From Streptomyces yatensis (GTDB lineage: Bacteria; Actinomycetota; Actinomycetes; Streptomycetales; Streptomycetaceae): 64,000 nucleotides of DNA. Below are positions 46,672 through 55,311 of the stretch, one piece after another. The notes under the pieces were generated by a model, which worked only from the letters and a program-made list of their open reading frames with translations, made no database searches and was not told where the DNA came from. Positions within the stretch are counted from its first letter, which is position 1, and each line of letters begins with the position of its first letter. The stretch covers positions 9,238,001 through 9,302,000 of the forward strand of contig NZ_CP072941.1 in assembly GCF_018069625.1 (NCBI RefSeq). The letters run 5' to 3'. The position numbers and the translations under genes were made by a program.

Positions 46672-46764
46672 CCCGCGCTTCGCCGGGCCGGGAACCGGGG
46701 CGCCCGGGTGGCTCCGGGGCGGTTCCGGGCGGTTCTGGGGCGGCTCCGGGCGGCGAAGCGCGGG
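46672..46764 (-). terminator. Large hairpin with nested 10-11 bp repeats
   Basis: CCCGCGCTTCGCCG (46672-46685) and CGGCGAAGCGCGGG (46751-46764) are perfect 14-bp arms, 8 bp past the glucanase stop. The 65-nt loop holds four 10-11 bp repeats of the form GG(C/T)TCCGGGGC (about 46709-46750). Confidence 0.6.
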
Positions 46765-46772
46765 GGCGGGGG

Positions 46773-48959
46773 TCACGAGGTCAGATACGCCTCCACCTCA
46801 CTGAGCTGGGCCGCCGGCCAGCCCGTATTGCCGGTGACATTGAGCCTCAGATAGCGCACCTGCGTGGTGCCGGGCAGGGCGACGGTGACCTTGTTGCCGG
46901 TCGCCGGGTCGAAGCGGTAGCCCTGCGAGCCCACCACCGTCGTATACGCGGAGCCGTCGGCGCTGCCCAGCACGGACAGGGTCTGGGTACGGGCACCCCA
47001 CGCCGAGGAGGGCGGCAGCTTCAGCACCAGCCGGCGGACGGCCTGGCTGGAGCCCAGGTCCACGGTCAGGGCCTGCGGAAAGGCGTTGTTGGTCGACTCC
47101 CAGTAGGTGCCGGCGTCGCCGTCGACCGCCTTGCCGGGGGTGTAGACGTCCTGGGAGCCGGTCGCGGTGGCCGGGCGGCCCTTGGCGAGATTGCGGCCCG
47201 GGTCGGGGTCCGGGTTGCCCTGGCCGGGCTGGGGCCAGGTGGAGCAGTCCGACCAGGTGCTGCTCCAGCCGGAGTTGCCGCCGCCGTCGCCGACCTCGAA
47301 GGTGCCCGAACCGGCCGGGAACGGGCAGTTGTAGACGCCCGCCGCGCCGACGCTGGAGGCGGTGACCTTGCTGAACTTCGCCGCTCCCTGCGCCTCGGCC
47401 TGGACGACGACCGTTCCGGGGTTGGCCACGGTCGCGCCGGTCACATTGACGTTCTTGACCGCGTAGCCCCGGCCGCCGCCGGAGACGAACTCGAAGGCGC
47501 TGTACGGACTGTCCGTGATGCTCGTGTTGGTGATGTTGACGGTGGCGTCGATCGCGCTGTCGTAGGAGTCGACGCGCAGGGCGCCCATCGGGTGGTTCCA
47601 GTTGGGGTTCATGGCGCCCGCGCGCACGAGCGTGTTGCCGTCGACCGTGATCGTGCCGGCCAGCGGATGGAACGGGTCCAGGAACTTCTGGTTGGAGATG
47701 GCGATGCCACTGCCCAGCGCGTTGGTGTCGGAGATCAGGTTGTTCTTGACCGCGATGTCCCTGCCGCCGTAGATGGCGATGCCATTGGCGAGGTTCGGCT
47801 GCGAGATGGTGTTGTTCTCGAAGCTGCTGCTCACGTCCGGGGAGTTCAGCGACCACATGGCGAGCGAGTCGTCGCCCTGGTTGCGCAGGAAGTTGTTGCG
47901 GACCCGTACCTCCTTGGCGCTGCCGTTGAGGTTGAGGCCGTCGGCGGTGGTGTCGAGGATGCGGTTGTTCTCGACCACGAGGTTGTCGTTGTTGCCGGTC
48001 AGCCAGAGACCGACCTTCAGATGCTGGAGCCACATGCCCGACACGCTGGAGCCCGGGCCGAGCGAGCCGTTGACGAAGTTGTCCGGGTTGGAGTCGACGC
48101 GCTCGGTGACCTCGCCGATGACCGCGAAGTCCTTGATGTGGACGTTGCCGGAGGAGCTGGTCTGGTCGATGAACCGCGAGGTGTGCACGACGGAGTGCCA
48201 GCTGCCGGCGCCCTGCAGGGTGACGTTCTGGACACCGCTCAGGGAGGAGGTCAGCTTGTAGTCGCCCGGCGGGATCCAGACCACGCCGCCCTGGGCGGCG
48301 GCGATGGCGTCCCGGAACGCCTGGGTGGAGTCGCCCTGCCCGCTGGGGTCGGCGCCCTTGGAGGTGACCGAGACCGATCCGGCGGGCTGGCTCGCCGCCG
48401 CCGCGACCTGCTCGAAATCGGCCACATCCACGGTGACCTGGGCGTTCGCCGCCTCGAAGGCGATCTTGTCACCGGCCTGGACGTTCTGCCCGAGCAGCAG
48501 CCGGGCGTTGTCGTAGAAGTGGTGGGTCTTCGAGCCCATGATCCAGCCGGTGTCCACATACGAGTACTTGGACGTGACCGTGAGGGTCTTGCCCAGCTTG
48601 GTGCCGTTGACATAGACGTTGAGCGCGCCCGACTGGCCGTCCGGCACGCTGTAGGACACGTTCACCGCGTTGGCGGCGCGCGGTGCGGTGAACTCGACGC
48701 GCTGACCGCCGTTGAGACGGACGGCCTGGCGCCCGGACGCCTCGGAGGCGAGCGTGCCCTGGGTGAAGTCGGGGCCGATCTTCGAACCCGTGGTGGTGGC
48801 CGACTCGGCCTCGACCGAGGTGAAGGGCAAGGAGGCGCCCGCCGCCGCGTGGGCGGCCGTGGGGGTCAGGGTGACGAGCATGCCGGCCGCCAGGGCGACG
48901 GTCGCGCCGATCGCCGACAGGCGCCTGGCGGATGCCGATGCGATGCTGCTGCTGTGCAT
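46773..48959 (-). CDS. Secreted alpha-1,3-glucanase-like protein (GH87) with CBM and F5/8C domains
   Basis: A 728-residue exported protein. Signal peptide ends near AAHAAAG. Domains: an N-terminal CBM6/35-like module (VEAESATTTG, residues about 48-185), a right-handed parallel beta-helix (about 195-565) with TTADGLNLNG and NQGDDSLAMWS, and a C-terminal F5/8 type-C (CBM32-like) module (about 590-728, ATATGSQDV, TYWESTNN). The helix with paired Asp residues and the domain order fit GH87 mycodextranase/alpha-1,3-glucanases; a pectate-lyase-like enzyme is the alternative. It is followed upstream on the strand by an alpha-glucosidase and ABC importer. Confidence 0.75.
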   Translation of the reverse strand: MHSSSIASASARRLSAIGATVALAAGMLVTLTPTAAHAAAGASLPFTSVEAESATTTGSKIGPDFTQGTLASEASGRQAVRLNGGQRVEFTAPRAANAVNVSYSVPDGQSGALNVYVNGTKLGKTLTVTSKYSYVDTGWIMGSKTHHFYDNARLLLGQNVQAGDKIAFEAANAQVTVDVADFEQVAAAASQPAGSVSVTSKGADPSGQGDSTQAFRDAIAAAQGGVVWIPPGDYKLTSSLSGVQNVTLQGAGSWHSVVHTSRFIDQTSSSGNVHIKDFAVIGEVTERVDSNPDNFVNGSLGPGSSVSGMWLQHLKVGLWLTGNNDNLVVENNRILDTTADGLNLNGSAKEVRVRNNFLRNQGDDSLAMWSLNSPDVSSSFENNTISQPNLANGIAIYGGRDIAVKNNLISDTNALGSGIAISNQKFLDPFHPLAGTITVDGNTLVRAGAMNPNWNHPMGALRVDSYDSAIDATVNITNTSITDSPYSAFEFVSGGGRGYAVKNVNVTGATVANPGTVVVQAEAQGAAKFSKVTASSVGAAGVYNCPFPAGSGTFEVGDGGGNSGWSSTWSDCSTWPQPGQGNPDPDPGRNLAKGRPATATGSQDVYTPGKAVDGDAGTYWESTNNAFPQALTVDLGSSQAVRRLVLKLPPSSAWGARTQTLSVLGSADGSAYTTVVGSQGYRFDPATGNKVTVALPGTTQVRYLRLNVTGNTGWPAAQLSEVEAYLTS

Positions 48960-49016
48960 GTGCTGATCCCTTCGTGGTGGGGGTGGTGGGATAGCGCGGT
49001 GCGGTGGGGGTGTGGC

Positions 49017-50615
49017 TCAGGCGAGCAGCCAGGCCGCGGTGTCCCGCGGAAGGCGGCCCTGGTCGTCCAGCGGGCCGCTGCTGAGTAGTAGCCGGGAGGT
49101 GTGGTCCAGCTCGGCGGGGGTGTCCGCGAGGTTGACCACGCAGACCAGGCCGTGGTCACGGGCGAAGGCCAGGACACCGTCGGCCGAGGGGAGCCAGGTC
49201 AGCGGCCCGTCGCCGAAACCGGGGGTGGCGCGGCGGATCCGGATCGCCTCGCGGTAGAGGGCGAGCATCGACCCCGGGTCCGCCTCCTGCGCATCGGCCG
49301 CGTACGCCGCCCAGTGCGCGGGCTGCGGCAGCCACGGCTCCTCGCGCGAGCCGAAACCGGCGTACGGCGCGCTGGCCCCCCACGGCAGCGGCACCCGGCA
49401 GCCGTCGCGGCCCGGGTCGGTGCCGCCGGAGCGGAAGTGCATCGGGTCCTGGATGCGGTCGCGAGGGATGTCGGCCTCGGGCAGGCCCAGCTCCTCCCCC
49501 TGGTAGACGTAGACGGCGCCGGGCAGGGCCAGCGACAGCAGCGCGGCGGCGCGTGCCCGCCGGGTGCCGAGGGCGAGGTCGGTGGGGGTGCCGAAGACCT
49601 TGGTGGCGAAGTCGAAACCGGTGTCCTGGCGCCCGTAGCGGGTGACCGTGCGGGTCACATCGTGGTTGCACAGCACCCAGGTGGCGGGCGCGCCCACCGG
49701 AGCGTGTTCGGCGAGCGTCTCGTCGATCGACGCCCTCAGTCGCCGGGCCTCCCAGGGGCACGCCAGAAACGAGAAGTTGAAGGCGGTGTGCAGCTCGTCG
49801 GGGCGCAGATAGCGGGCGAAGCGCTCGCTGTCCGGCAGCCACACCTCGCCGACGAACACACCACCGTGCTCGTCGGCCACCGCTCGCCAGGAGCGGTAGA
49901 TGTCATGGAGCTCGTCGCGGTCCACGTACGGATGCGGATCGCGGCCCTCGACGAAGTCGGGCAGACGGGGATCCTTGGCCAGCAGGGCGGCCGAGTCGAT
50001 GCGGACGCCCGCCACACCCCGCTCGAACCAGAAGCGCAGGATGTCCTCGTGTTCCTGGCGTACGGCAGGGTGCGCCCAGTTGAGGTCCGGCTGCTCGGGG
50101 GCGAACAGATGCAGATACCAGTGGCCATCGGGCAGCCGGGTCCACGCCGGGCCGCCGAACTCCGACTTCCAGTCGTTGGGCGGCAGTTCACCGTGGTCGC
50201 CACGGCCCGCGCGGAAGTGGAAGAGCTCGCGCTCGGGGCCGCCGGCGAGGGCGGCACGCCACCAGGGGTGCTGGTCGGAGACGTGGTTCGGCACGATGTC
50301 GACGATCGTGCGGATGCCCAGCTCCCGGGCCTCGGCGATGAGCTTCTCCGCCTCGGCCAGGGTGCCGAAGGCCGGATCGATGGCGCGGTAGTCGGCGACG
50401 TCATAGCCGCCGTCCTTCATGGGCGACTGGTACCAGGGGCTGAACCACAGGGCGTCGACGCCGAGTTCGGCGAGATACGGCAGCCTGGCGCGGACGCCCG
50501 CGAGGTCGCCGGTGCCATCGCCGTCCCCGTCGGCGAAGCTGCGCACGTACACCTGGTAGATGACCGCGGAGCGCCACCAGTCGAGGGGCGTCCGGGCAGG
50601 GGTGGGCTGGGCCAC
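49017..50615 (-). CDS. GH13 alpha-glucosidase (cytoplasmic)
   Basis: A 532-residue GH13 enzyme without signal peptide, so cytoplasmic. The conserved regions are DIVPNHVSDQ, GVRIDSAAL (nucleophile Asp197), FVGEVWLP (acid Glu247) and LCNHDVTR (Asp309). It resembles AglA-type and oligo-1,6-glucosidase-like enzymes that hydrolyse short alpha-glucosides. It follows two permease genes in the same direction, 30 bp from the nearer one, so it should act on what that importer delivers. Confidence 0.9.
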   Translation of the reverse strand: MAQPTPARTPLDWWRSAVIYQVYVRSFADGDGDGTGDLAGVRARLPYLAELGVDALWFSPWYQSPMKDGGYDVADYRAIDPAFGTLAEAEKLIAEARELGIRTIVDIVPNHVSDQHPWWRAALAGGPERELFHFRAGRGDHGELPPNDWKSEFGGPAWTRLPDGHWYLHLFAPEQPDLNWAHPAVRQEHEDILRFWFERGVAGVRIDSAALLAKDPRLPDFVEGRDPHPYVDRDELHDIYRSWRAVADEHGGVFVGEVWLPDSERFARYLRPDELHTAFNFSFLACPWEARRLRASIDETLAEHAPVGAPATWVLCNHDVTRTVTRYGRQDTGFDFATKVFGTPTDLALGTRRARAAALLSLALPGAVYVYQGEELGLPEADIPRDRIQDPMHFRSGGTDPGRDGCRVPLPWGASAPYAGFGSREEPWLPQPAHWAAYAADAQEADPGSMLALYREAIRIRRATPGFGDGPLTWLPSADGVLAFARDHGLVCVVNLADTPAELDHTSRLLLSSGPLDDQGRLPRDTAAWLLA

Positions 50616-50645
50616 GGTGGATGCCTTTCTGTCGAGGGGGCGAAG

Positions 50646-51521
50646 TCAGCCCTTCGTGCTGCCCGCGCTGATCCCGGCGATGATGTGCCGCTGGAAGACG
50701 AGGAACAGCGCGACCATCGGGATGCTGGCGATGACCATCGCGGCGATGAGCACGGTCAGCTGGATGTTCTGCGACAGCTGGACGAGTGCGACGCTGATCG
50801 GCTGCTTGCCGGTGTCGGAGAAGACCATCAGCGGCCACAGGAAGTCCTGCCACACCGCGACCAGCGCGAAGATCGACACGACGCCGAGCACCGGACGCGA
50901 CATGGGCAGCACGATCGACCACAGGGTGCGCAGCCGCCCGGCGCCGTCGATCTCGGCGGCCTCCAGGACATCGCGTGGGATCTGGTCGAAGAACCGCTTG
51001 AGGAGATAGAGGTTGAAGGCGTTGGCCACGGCCGGCAGCCAGATCGCGAGCGGGTCGTTGAGCAGGCTGGTGTGGATCAGCGGCAGATCGGCGACGGTCA
51101 GGTACTTCGGCACGACCAGCGCCTGGGCCGGGACCATCAGCGTGGCCAGGATGCCACCGAGGATCACCTTGCCGAAGGCGGGCTTCAGCTTGGACAGGGC
51201 ATAGGCGGCGGCCGTACAGAACACCAGCTGGAACAGCCAGGCACCGGCCGCCTGGACCACCGTGTTCCACAGATGCTGCGGAAGCTGCATCAGGTCCCAG
51301 GCGTCGGTGTAGCCGCTGGAGTGCCAGTGCTTCGGAACGAGGGTGGGCGGGGTCTGCGCCACCTCGTCCGGCGACTTCATCGCCCCGGTCACCATCCAGT
51401 AGACGGGGAAGAGGAAGGCGACCGCGAACAGCACCACCACGGCCGTGAAGACCGTCCAGTAGACGGCCCGGCCGCGGGGGCGGGCCAGGGCGGCGGGGGA
51501 GACGAGGGTCCGGGTACTCAT
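50646..51521 (-). CDS. Carbohydrate ABC transporter permease (MalG type)
   Basis: A 291-residue inner-membrane permease with six helices and the EAA loop as EAAEIDGAGRLRTLWSIVLP. The ending ISAGSTKG is typical of MalG/AglG homologues. ATG 51521 overlaps the MalF-type gene by 4 bp. It forms the channel for the importer encoded here. Confidence 0.93.
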   Translation of the reverse strand: MSTRTLVSPAALARPRGRAVYWTVFTAVVVLFAVAFLFPVYWMVTGAMKSPDEVAQTPPTLVPKHWHSSGYTDAWDLMQLPQHLWNTVVQAAGAWLFQLVFCTAAAYALSKLKPAFGKVILGGILATLMVPAQALVVPKYLTVADLPLIHTSLLNDPLAIWLPAVANAFNLYLLKRFFDQIPRDVLEAAEIDGAGRLRTLWSIVLPMSRPVLGVVSIFALVAVWQDFLWPLMVFSDTGKQPISVALVQLSQNIQLTVLIAAMVIASIPMVALFLVFQRHIIAGISAGSTKG

Positions 51522-52474
51522 GCGTCGTCCTCCCCGGAGCGGGTCAGCCGCAGATAGAGGGCGGAGAAGGCGCCGAGCAGCACGAGCAGCATCACGCTCA
51601 GCGCACACGCGCCACCGAAGTCGTTGTAGAGGAAGGCGTACTTGTAGATGAGGTAGAGGACGGTGACCGTGGCGTTCTCCGGGCCGCCGCCGGTGATCAC
51701 GAAGGGCTCGGTGAAGACCTGCATCGTCGCGATGATCTGCAGCAGCATCAGCATGAGGATGACGAACCGGGTCTGGGGGATCGTGACATGGCGGACGCGT
51801 TGCAGCAGGCTCGCACCGTCCAGCTCGGCCGCCTCGTACAGCTCGCCGGGGATGGACTGCAGGGCCGCCAGATAGATCAGGACGGTGCCGCCCATATTGG
51901 CCCAGGTGGCGACGATGACGAGGGAGACCAGGGCGGTGTCCGCGCCGTTGGACCAGTTCGAGGTGGGCAGGTGCGCGAAGCGCAGCGCCTCGTTGGCCAG
52001 CCCGGCGCCGGGGTCGTAGAACCACTTCCACAGCAGGGCGCTGACCACCGGCGGGATCATCACCGGCAGATAGACCACGACCCGGAAGAACGCCTTGGCG
52101 TGCCGGAGTTCATTGAGGACCAGGGCGAGCAGGAACGGGATCGCGAAGCCGATGACCAGCGCCAGCAGCGTGAAGGTGAGGGTGTTCCGCCACGCCGCGG
52201 TGAACTCCGGATCGTGCAGGACCCGGGTGAAGTTGGCGGTGCCGACCCATTCGGGGGACGAGCCGGGCGTGTACTTCTGGAAGGCGATCACGACCGCGCG
52301 GATCGCCGGGTACCAGGAGAACAGCGCGAAGCAGACGAGACCGCCGAGGAGGAAGCCGTAGGCACGGGCCTGGTCGGCGAGGCGGCGCCGCCCCCGACCC
52401 CCCGCCGGGGGCGGCGCCTGCACCGGGTGGACGGCGATCGCCTCGGCGGGCGGCCGCGCAGCCGTCTTGGTCAT
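51518..52474 (-). CDS. Carbohydrate ABC transporter permease (MalF type)
   Basis: A 318-residue permease with six helices; the EAA loop is EAAELDGASLLQRVRHVTIP. A Pro/Arg-rich cytoplasmic N-terminus precedes the first helix. It begins only 4 bp after the solute-binding protein gene, making a tightly packed operon. No ATPase is in the operon; Streptomyces sugar importers usually share the global ATPase MsiK. Confidence 0.93.
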   Translation of the reverse strand: MTKTAARPPAEAIAVHPVQAPPPAGGRGRRRLADQARAYGFLLGGLVCFALFSWYPAIRAVVIAFQKYTPGSSPEWVGTANFTRVLHDPEFTAAWRNTLTFTLLALVIGFAIPFLLALVLNELRHAKAFFRVVVYLPVMIPPVVSALLWKWFYDPGAGLANEALRFAHLPTSNWSNGADTALVSLVIVATWANMGGTVLIYLAALQSIPGELYEAAELDGASLLQRVRHVTIPQTRFVILMLMLLQIIATMQVFTEPFVITGGGPENATVTVLYLIYKYAFLYNDFGGACALSVMLLVLLGAFSALYLRLTRSGEDDA

Positions 52475-52478
52475 CGGG

Positions 52479-53822
52479 TCAGCCCCGGGCCAGGGTGCTG
52501 TCGATCTTCCCGGAGGCGTCCTCGAGGAGCTGGTCGATGTCGGCGTCCTTCTTGGTCAGGACGGCGGAGACGGCTCCGTCCAGCACGGAGTAGATCTGCT
52601 GGGCGTGCGGCGGCTCGATCTTCATCCGCAGCTTCTGATTGCCGTCCAGGAAGGTCTGGTAGTTGCCCACGGGGACATTGGCGTTGGCCTTCTTGACCTG
52701 CTGGTCCTTGGTGTCGGCGGCGCCGGTGAACAGCCGCGGCTCGGGCAGGCCCACCGGGGCGTCGTTCTTCTTGGCGCGGACGTAGTCGCCGAGGAAACCC
52801 TTGCCCGGGGTCAGGAACATGTGGTCGAGCCACTTGAGGCCGGCCCGGATCTGGGCGGGTGTGTCCTTCTTCTGGAACATATAGCCATCGCCGCCGATGA
52901 GCGTGCCCTTGCCACCGGGCATGGGGGCGATGGCGAGGTCCTTGTAGTTGCCGCCCTTCTCCTTCACCAGGATCGGGATGTTGTCGGGCGCGGCGAGGTA
53001 CATGCCCAGCTTGCCCGAGCCCATCATCTGCTGGGCGTCGTTGATGACGAGGAGCTGCTTGCTGCCCATCGAGTCGTCCACCCAGCGCATGTCGTGCAGA
53101 TTCCGCAGGACGGCGCGCGCCTCGGGGGTGTCGATGGTGGCCTTCTTGCCGTCGGCGCTGACGACGTCGCCGCCCTGTGCGTAGAGCTCCGCCGTGAAGT
53201 GCCAGCCGCCCTGGTTCTGTGCGCTGTAGTCCGCGTAGCCGACCGTGCCCTTGCCCAGCGCGGCGATCTTCTTGGCGTCGGCGCGGACCTCCTCCCAGGT
53301 CATCGGCGGCTTGTCGGGGTCGAGCCCGGCCTTCTCGAAGAGCTTGCGGTTGTAGATCAGGCCCATCGAGTAGCCGGTGCGCGGGATGCCGTAGACCTTG
53401 CCGTCGACCGTGTAGATGTCGCGCAGCTGCTTCTGGAGGGTGGGGTAGCTCTTCAACTCCTTGACGTACGGCGTGAGATCGGCCGCCTGGTTGATGTCGA
53501 CGACATGCCGGGCGTCGGTGAAGTACGTGTAGAAGACGTTCTCCATCTGGCCGCCGGCCAGCTTGGCGTCGAAGGTCTTCGGGTCCTGGCAGGGGAACGC
53601 GTCATGCGCGACGACGTCGATGTCCGGGTTCTGCTTCTCGAAGGAGGCGATGTCCTCCTCGAAGAACTGGCGGTCGACCTTGGCGCTCTTGGGCGGCATG
53701 CAGTTGACGGTGATACGCGTCTTTCCGTCTGCCGAGCCGTCGTTGGACCCTCCGCAGGCGGTGAGGGCGAGGGAGCAGGCGCTGAGCGCGATGAGCGTAC
53801 GGCGGAACCCGGTGCTTCTCAT
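52479..53822 (-). CDS. Sugar ABC transporter solute-binding lipoprotein
   Basis: A 447-residue extracellular lipoprotein of the family 1 sugar-binding proteins. Start ATG 53822 gives a lipoprotein signal ending LTAC (Cys23). Features include TPYVKELKSYPTLQKQLRD, then YTVDGKVYGIPRTGYSMGLI and WEEVRADAKKIA. It is close to AglE/GtsA-like proteins. It would bind alpha-glucosides, possibly nigero-oligosaccharides released by the secreted glucanase (inference). Confidence 0.9.
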   Translation of the reverse strand: MRSTGFRRTLIALSACSLALTACGGSNDGSADGKTRITVNCMPPKSAKVDRQFFEEDIASFEKQNPDIDVVAHDAFPCQDPKTFDAKLAGGQMENVFYTYFTDARHVVDINQAADLTPYVKELKSYPTLQKQLRDIYTVDGKVYGIPRTGYSMGLIYNRKLFEKAGLDPDKPPMTWEEVRADAKKIAALGKGTVGYADYSAQNQGGWHFTAELYAQGGDVVSADGKKATIDTPEARAVLRNLHDMRWVDDSMGSKQLLVINDAQQMMGSGKLGMYLAAPDNIPILVKEKGGNYKDLAIAPMPGGKGTLIGGDGYMFQKKDTPAQIRAGLKWLDHMFLTPGKGFLGDYVRAKKNDAPVGLPEPRLFTGAADTKDQQVKKANANVPVGNYQTFLDGNQKLRMKIEPPHAQQIYSVLDGAVSAVLTKKDADIDQLLEDASGKIDSTLARG

Positions 53823-54096
53823 GGGTGGACCCCTCTGTACAGGAGCAGGGAAGCCCCACGGCCGCGAGCGGGGCGCACACAACCGTGAGTGCGCCGCACA
53901 CTCAAGCACCGTCGACAACGGGCCGCAAGATGTCGCGTAGATTCTGTAATTATTCAACTGAACTGTGGATCAGCCGGATTGAGCCTGCCGACCGCCTTGC
54001 GGCCGCCTGCCAACCCCCTGCTCAACCCCCTGTCGGCCGCCTCTGGACGGGCCCCGAGACCAGCCGCTGGGCCTCCTCGGTCGCGCCGCCGGCGCC

Positions 54097-55095
54097 TCAC
54101 TCCCGTGGCGGCTGCGCGGTGGAGCCGCGTACCACCAGCTCCGGCTCGAACAACAGCTCCTCGGACGGTACGGCCGCACCGCCGATCTGCGCGTTCAGCA
54201 GCTCAACGGCCGCTCTGCCCATGGCCTCGATGGGCTGGCGGACGGTGGTCAGCGGCGGCTCGGTGCAGTTCATGAACGCCGAGTCGTCGTAGCCGACCAC
54301 GGACACCTGCGACGGCACGCCGAACCCCTTGCGGCGCGCCGCCCGGATCGCCCCCAGGGCCAGCGGGTCACTGGCACAGATGATGCCCGTGACCCCCCGG
54401 TCGATCAGCCGCGAGGCCGCGGCGTGGCCGCCCTCGATCGAGAAGATCGCCCGGGCCACGAACTCGTCCGGGAGCCGGCCGGCGACCGCGCGCGCCGCGG
54501 CCAGCTTGCGCGCCGACGGCATATGGTCACTCGGTCCGAGCACGAGCCCGATCCGCTCGTGGCCGAGGGAGGCCAGATGCCGCCACGCCTGCTCCACGGC
54601 CACGGCGTCGTCACAGGAGACGCCCGGGAAACCGAGATGCTCTATCGCCGCGTTGACCAGCACCACCGGAATGTTGCGCTCGGCGAGCAGCCGGTAGTGG
54701 TCATGCGGCGCGTCGGCCTGTGCGAACAGCCCGCCCGCGAACACCACCCCGGACACCTGCTGTTGCAGCAGAAGATCCACGTAATCGGCCTCGGAGACCC
54801 CGCCCTTGGTCTGGGTGCACAGCACCGGAGTCAGCCCCAGCTGCGCCAGCGCCCCGCCGATGACCTCGGCGAACGCCGGGAAGATGGGGTTCTGCAGCTC
54901 CGGCAGGACCAGCCCGACCAGCCGGGCCCGGTCGCCCCGCAGCTGGGTGGGCCGCTCGTAGCCGAGGACGTCCAGCGCGGACAGCACCGCCTGCCGGGTG
55001 GCTTCGGAGACCCCGGGCTTGCCATTGAGCACCCGGCTGACCGTGGCCTCGCTGACACCGACCTTCTTCGCCACTTCAGCAAGTCGTCGCGTCAT
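54097..55095 (-). CDS. LacI-family repressor of the alpha-glucoside locus
   Basis: A 332-residue LacI regulator. The N-terminal HTH and hinge are RRLAEVAKKVGVSEATVSRV and VLNGKPGVSEATR; the periplasmic-binding-like sugar domain ends with VVGYDDSAFMNCTEPPLTTV. It is upstream of the importer on the same strand, 274 bp away, as AglR is for aglEFGA. It most likely represses the locus until an alpha-glucoside is present. Confidence 0.92.
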   Translation of the reverse strand: MTRRLAEVAKKVGVSEATVSRVLNGKPGVSEATRQAVLSALDVLGYERPTQLRGDRARLVGLVLPELQNPIFPAFAEVIGGALAQLGLTPVLCTQTKGGVSEADYVDLLLQQQVSGVVFAGGLFAQADAPHDHYRLLAERNIPVVLVNAAIEHLGFPGVSCDDAVAVEQAWRHLASLGHERIGLVLGPSDHMPSARKLAAARAVAGRLPDEFVARAIFSIEGGHAAASRLIDRGVTGIICASDPLALGAIRAARRKGFGVPSQVSVVGYDDSAFMNCTEPPLTTVRQPIEAMGRAAVELLNAQIGGAAVPSEELLFEPELVVRGSTAQPPRE

Positions 55096-55097
55096 GC

Positions 55098-55134
55098 ACG
55101 CAAGCGTAGCGCAAGAATTGCAAGTCGCTTGCGT
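55098..55134. promoter_or_regulatory. LacI-type operator upstream of the repressor gene
   Basis: ACGCAAGCG (55098-55106) and CGCTTGCGT (55126-55134) are perfect 9-bp inverted arms. Inside, GCAAG recurs at 55111 and 55120, giving four GCAAG/CTTGC half-sites in 37 bp, like the CTTGCAG-type sites of Streptomyces MalR/AglR. The site overlaps the region just before the start codon, suggesting autorepression. Confidence 0.65.
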
Positions 55135-55227
55135 AATGGGGGAGTAGATCGTGCGAACCCCGGTGGTGGCCCCGGCTCATGTCGCCCGGATGACGGCTAC
55201 CGCCGAGCATCCCCGCTCCTGATCCCC

Positions 55228-55263
55228 TTGTTGGCGTGCGGCGTCTTGTTGGCGTGCGGCGTC
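55228..55263. repeat. Perfect 18-bp tandem duplication
   Basis: TTGTTGGCGTGCGGCGTC twice without gap (55228-55245, 55246-55263), in the LacI/MFS spacer. Confidence 0.85.
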
Positions 55264-55311
55264 GTGACGGCGTCGTCCATCGTGTTCCGGGCCGGTGATG
55301 CGGACCGCGGA

